Assembly (NCBI RefSeq): GCF_900499005.1
Contig: NZ_LS991317.1
Coordinates: 459,696 to 523,695, forward strand
Source of the DNA: Actinomyces culturomici
GTDB taxonomy: Bacteria > Actinomycetota > Actinomycetes > Actinomycetales > Actinomycetaceae
Direction: 5' to 3'
DNA length: 64,000 nt
Shown here: positions 62,533-64,000 of the stretch, piece by piece
Position numbering within the stretch: the stretch's first letter is position 1
How the letters are laid out: the number at the start of each line of letters is the position of its first letter
The notes under the pieces: generated by a model
What the model was told of the DNA's origin: nothing
What the model saw: only the letters and a program-made list of their open reading frames with translations
The model's database searches: none
Made by a program: the position numbers and the translations under genes

Positions 62533-62957
62533 GTGGACCGCCGTCACGAGATCGCCCGGGGACTGCGTCTCTCCCTCCCTGCGGGGCTGGGCCTGTTCCC
62601 ATTGGGCGTGGCGTTCGGGATGCTGGTCATCCAGGACGGCCTGGAGTGGTGGGTGGCGCCCGCGCTGTCGATCTCGGTGTACGCCGGATCGGTGGAGCTG
62701 CTGCTGGCGAGCTTGATCGCCACCGCGACGCCGCTGGCCACGGTCGCCCTGACCGTCCTGCTGGTGAACTTCCGGCACGTGTTCTACGCCTTCTCCTTCC
62801 CCCGCCAGGTGATCACCGGGCGATGGGCCCGCCTGTACTCGACCTATGCGCTCACCGACGAGTCCTTCGCCACCGCCGCCGCCCATCCCGACGGCTGGAC
62901 GGCGCCGCGCCTGCTCACGGTCCAGATCGCGTTCCAGTGCTATTGGGCTGAGTCCGG
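62533..62957 (+). pseudogene. AzlC-like branched-chain amino acid exporter, 3'-truncated
   Basis: About 140 codons match AzlC proteins: LPLGVAFGMLVIQDGLEWW, SVYAGSVELLLASLI, LVNFRHVFYAFSF, then the frame loses similarity after QIAFQCYW near 62957, where antisense DUF192 sequence begins. AzlC proteins are about 230 residues and normally followed by azlD, absent here. GTG 62533 is the likely start. Confidence 0.75.
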
Positions 62958-63105
62958 CTCGTTGGTCGTCCGCGGTGTCTGCGACCTGCACCTGGAACTG
63001 GTGGGTGCCGACGGTGACGGTCGCCGTCGAGGTGGCCGGCGTGCTCGGTGCGCATCCGGCCAGCAGGCCCAGCAGGGCCACTGTGGCGATGGTGCGCCCC
63101 TTCAT
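62957..63105 (-). pseudogene. DUF192 lipoprotein, 3'-truncated
   Basis: About 49 codons: signal peptide with lipobox LLGLLAGC, then VTVGTHQFQVQVADTADDQRAGL, the start of the DUF192 domain. Similarity stops at the junction with azlC. ATG 63105 starts it; it lies 10 bases after the ParB-like gene. Confidence 0.65.
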
Positions 63106-63115
63106 GGGTGTTGTC

Positions 63116-63460
63116 TTACTCGCCGGCGGCGGCCGCGCCGCCCTGGGGCAGCTCTCGGGCTCCCACGGCGGGGAAGGGCTCGCCGTGGTTGTACTTGGCT
63201 TCCAGCTCCTCGACTTTGGCCATGACGGCATCGTTGACGAACTGGCTCAGGTTCCGGTTGCCCTCGGTCGTCATCGTGTAGAGGATCGCCCCGCGCACCC
63301 GGTCTGTGTCGGCCGGGTCCTGGTAGAACGACACCTTGTGCCGCCACTTCTTCTTGCCGCTCGTCGACGGCTCCTCGGTCTTGCGCGTGACGGGCGCGGC
63401 CGCGGGCTTGGCGGCCGCCGCCGGCGTAGCGGCCGGTGTCGGCTTCGTCTCGATTGTCGG
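63116..63460 (-). pseudogene. ParB-like plasmid partition protein, 5'-truncated
   Basis: About 114 residues: an Ala/Pro/Lys-rich segment, then KKKWRHKVSFYQDPADTDRV and EGNRNLSQFVNDAVMAKVEEL, a ribbon-helix-helix centromere-binding domain of the kind found on actinobacterial plasmids. The 5' end is cut off by the ISL3 fragment at 63461. A GTG at 63334 could still make the 72-residue DNA-binding part. No parA is present. Confidence 0.7.
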
Positions 63461-63784
63461 CGCTCCTGACTCTTCCGTGGGTCATGGTCGGCCGGGGAGG
63501 GTGGGGCGGTGGCCGCCGAGGTTGAGCATGGCCAGGGCTATGAGGGCTTGTGGGGACCGGAACCCGAACGCGACGCGGGTGATGAGTGGGATCTTGGTGT
63601 TGACGGACTCGATACGTCCGTTGGAGAGGCCGTGCTCGATCGCGGCGAGGATCCGGTCGTGGTGTTTCACGATCGAGCGTTGGAGTTTCACGAAGGCGGG
63701 GATACGACATCGCCTGGCCCAGGAGATCCACCGGTCCAGTGCGTCGATGGCTTGCTCGTAGGGCAGCTTGAACACGACCCGTAG
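63461..63784 (-). mobile_element. ISL3-family element fragment, copy 2
   Basis: Same end and same transposase 3' region as 48459-48776, in the same orientation, nearly identical. The rest is cut off by an IS3-family element that begins near 63785. Confidence 0.8.
63482..63784 (-). pseudogene. ISL3 transposase C-terminal fragment
   Basis: About 100 residues, from LRVVFKLPYEQAIDALDRW to IALAMLNLGGHRPTLPGRP. Unlike the copy at 48.5 kb it has no frameshift at LRVVFK, but its upstream part is replaced by IS3 sequence. Confidence 0.85.
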
Positions 63785-64000
63785 TGTCAAGCCCTGGGTT
63801 TTGTGGAGGCTCGTTTATCTGGTTGTGGTGGTCTCGGTAAGGGGCCGGTCAGCGGTATCGAGGTCTTCGATCTCGGCCCCGGTTCGGGCGTGGTAGGCGA
63901 GCTCATGTTCGACGGGGGTGAGCATCCCGATCGCGGAGTGAGGTCGCACGGTGTTGTACCAGTGGACCCACTCGGCAGTGGCGACCTCGACGTCGTCGAT
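63785..64000 (-). mobile_element. IS3-family element, partial at window edge
   Basis: Begins with TGTCAAGCCCTGGG, a TG-starting end, and continues past the window edge. It is inserted in ISL3, which is itself inserted in the ParB-like gene. Confidence 0.75.
63815..64000 (-). CDS. IS3-family transposase OrfB, C-terminal end
   Basis: The last 61 codons of an integrase-core (rve) transposase: VEVATAEWVHWYNTVRPH, then SAIGMLTPVEHELAYHAR, ending in TTTTR. The WYNTVRPH motif is characteristic of the IS3 family. The catalytic Asp-Asp-Glu part lies outside the window. Confidence 0.85.
   Translation of the reverse strand: MDDVEVATAEWVHWYNTVRPHSAIGMLTPVEHELAYHARTGAEIEDLDTADRPLTETTTTR

Overview
The window is very GC-rich, densely coded actinobacterial DNA. 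The gene content (MTA/SAH nucleosidase, HrpA helicase, ABC sugar transporters without local ATPases, LacI and DeoR regulators) fits an Actinomyces/Schaalia-like member of Actinomycetaceae; the species is an inference. It looks like one end of an assembled contig: bases 1-46 read as a damaged Illumina Nextera adapter, followed by a 63-bp inverted repeat that is probably a library artefact.

0.2-9 kb: nucleosidase and phosphatase genes, two MFS transporters, a small cluster resembling type VII secretion cargo and accessory genes (its large gene is split by an in-frame TAA), a nucleoside-type kinase and a phosphoribosyltransferase. 9-18.7 kb: an apparently intact arabinan-utilisation locus of lower GC. 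It has a secreted GH93 exo-arabinanase with carbohydrate-binding domains, an ABC importer, a GH51 arabinofuranosidase and a GH1-like glycosidase. A LacI repressor probably controls it through three TACAACGTTGTA-type operators.

18.7-26.2 kb: an SprT-like metallopeptidase and a decayed alpha-galactoside locus: a frameshifted lacI, a 5'-truncated permease, an IS110 element split by an IS256 element (8-bp target duplication), and a GH36 alpha-galactosidase lacking its 5' end and carrying a TGA stop. 26.2-37.3 kb: hrpA, which lacks an ordinary start codon and carries a repeat inside its reading frame, then a compact defence-like module. In the module an HTH gene diverges from an overlapping operon of RhuM, PglZ and BrxL, with three evenly spaced operator-like repeats between them. 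The BrxL ends in a domain like that of eukaryotic MITD1. BrxA, BrxB, BrxC and PglX are absent.

37.5-47.8 kb: a PfkB kinase, a five-gene ECF plus ABC-half-transporter operon behind a DtxR/IdeR-type iron box (probable siderophore importer), an alpha/beta hydrolase, a YtxH-like protein and a VIT-family transporter. 47.9-64 kb: a segment bounded by two nearly identical ISL3 transposase fragments in the same orientation. It holds a broken amrS (just outside), a frameshifted ClC channel gene, and a divergent catabolic locus: GH114 polygalactosaminidase-like lipoprotein, GH4 glycosidase, ABC importer, two PfkB kinases, AgaS-like isomerase, tagatose-bisphosphate aldolase-like protein, amidohydrolase and DeoR regulator. 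Beyond it lie truncated azlC, DUF192 and plasmid ParB-like genes. Together the catabolic genes suggest capture, import and breakdown of alpha-1,4-linked (poly)galactosamine or a related galacto-oligosaccharide. The window ends inside an IS3-family element.
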